This document shows positions 5,879 to 6,466 of a DNA stretch of 6,466 nt, one piece after another (position 1 is the stretch's first letter; each line of letters begins with the position of its first letter). The translations under genes were made by a program, and so were the position numbers. The stretch comes from Anaerolineales bacterium (GTDB lineage: Bacteria; Chloroflexota; Anaerolineae; Anaerolineales; E44-bin32), in NCBI GenBank assembly GCA_030608865.1, contig JAUWDI010000056.1, positions 1 to 6,466 of the forward strand, given 5' to 3'. Under the pieces are notes generated by a model. That model ran no database searches, was not told where the DNA came from, and saw only the letters and a list, made by a program, of their open reading frames with translations.

Positions 5879-6466
5879 TTACGCTAGCTCCTCGCCGATT
5901 TCCCATCGTTTAAACCGTCGTAAGGTGACGTTCTCCCCCGTGCTCACGATTACATCATTCAATAAATCGGTTACAGTCTTGGAATCATCCCGAATGTATT
6001 CTTGCCGCATGAGGCATGTTTCATCGAGGAATTTAGTTAGCCTGCCTTCGATGATCCGATCTATGACCTTCTCCGGCTTTCCCTCACCCAGGGCACGTTT
6101 GTGTGCGATCTCCCGCTCAGCTTTGATGACTTCTTCCGGGACATCTTCTTCATGTACCCACTGCGGCGCAGAGGCCGCAATCTGAAGGGCGATCTCGTGG
6201 GCAAATTCACGGAAGCCATCTGTGCGAGCAACAAAGTCCGTCTCGCAATTGACCTCCACCATTACCCCCACCCTGCCATCACCGTGGCTGTACAGCTCGA
6301 GCCTCCCGTTGCGGGTCTCTCGATTAGCGCGCTTCTTTGCATCAGCCAATCCTTGTTCACGCAAAAGGACGGACGCCTTATCCATATCGCCGTTGGTCTC
6401 TTCTAGGGCTTTCTTACAATCGAGAACGCCAACGCCTGTTTTTTCACGCAGAGCTTTTACGTCTTC
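5879..6466 (-). CDS. tsf: Elongation factor Ts (5' end beyond window)
   Basis: Guanine nucleotide exchange factor that restores EF-Tu-GTP during translation elongation. The frame is open to the window edge at 6466 and gives 195 visible residues. It begins with the N-terminal UBA-like segment EDVKALREKTGVGVLDCKKA, so only a few codons including the start are missing. The first internal Met, at 6385, is not the start. The core carries EVNCETDFVAR (71-81) with the TDF motif that contacts EF-Tu, and the chain ends in ENVTLRRFKRWEIGEELA. The total of about 200 residues makes this the short form with a single core domain, as in Thermus and Chloroflexota, not the 283-residue E. coli form. rpsB would be expected next, off the right edge. 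Confidence 0.97.
   Translation of the reverse strand, partial: EDVKALREKTGVGVLDCKKALEETNGDMDKASVLLREQGLADAKKRANRETRNGRLELYSHGDGRVGVMVEVNCETDFVARTDGFREFAHEIALQIAASAPQWVHEEDVPEEVIKAEREIAHKRALGEGKPEKVIDRIIEGRLTKFLDETCLMRQEYIRDDSKTVTDLLNDVIVSTGENVTLRRFKRWEIGEELA

Overview
The window is a run of core bacterial housekeeping genes, all on the minus strand, so transcription runs from the right edge to the left: tsf (5' end cut off) - pyrH - frr - uppS - cdsA - glpX - rho. Every reading frame is intact, I see no mobile element, CRISPR array, tRNA or rRNA, and coding fills most of the window. Base composition is moderate and even. The genes indicate a bacterium. The short single-core EF-Ts (about 200 residues), the WRG form of the UMP kinase glycine loop and the gene order are compatible with Chloroflexota (perhaps a marine SAR202/Dehalococcoidia-like lineage). 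That placement rests on remembered family features and is tentative.

Right part (4323-6466): translation and nucleotide genes. EF-Ts recycles EF-Tu, UMP kinase makes UDP, and the ribosome recycling factor frees ribosomes after termination. A 13-bp perfect hairpin sits just behind tsf, and 206 non-coding bases separate pyrH from frr. These 206 bases hold a candidate nested RNA structure and a possible promoter.

Middle (2739-4303): envelope lipid genes. UppS makes the C55 undecaprenyl carrier precursor for peptidoglycan, and CdsA makes CDP-diacylglycerol for phospholipids. frr, uppS, cdsA and glpX follow each other with gaps of 19, 8 and 24 bases, as expected of one operon.

Left part (49-2714): glpX (class II fructose-1,6-bisphosphatase, gluconeogenesis) and rho (transcription terminator), separated by 395 bases. 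This gap carries the best promoter in the window, an extended -10 consensus with a 17-bp spacer, which would give rho a leader of about 170 nt with a C-rich, G-poor stretch. glpX-rho adjacency is known from Firmicutes (glpX-rho-rpmE in Bacillus). The window therefore looks like two conserved clusters joined, with glpX in the place where dxr commonly follows cdsA.

I found no convincing novel multi-gene system. The observations worth checking lie in the non-coding gaps: the pyrH-frr structured region, a 12-bp motif shared by the frr and rho leaders in the same orientation, the tsf-pyrH hairpin and the long rho leader.
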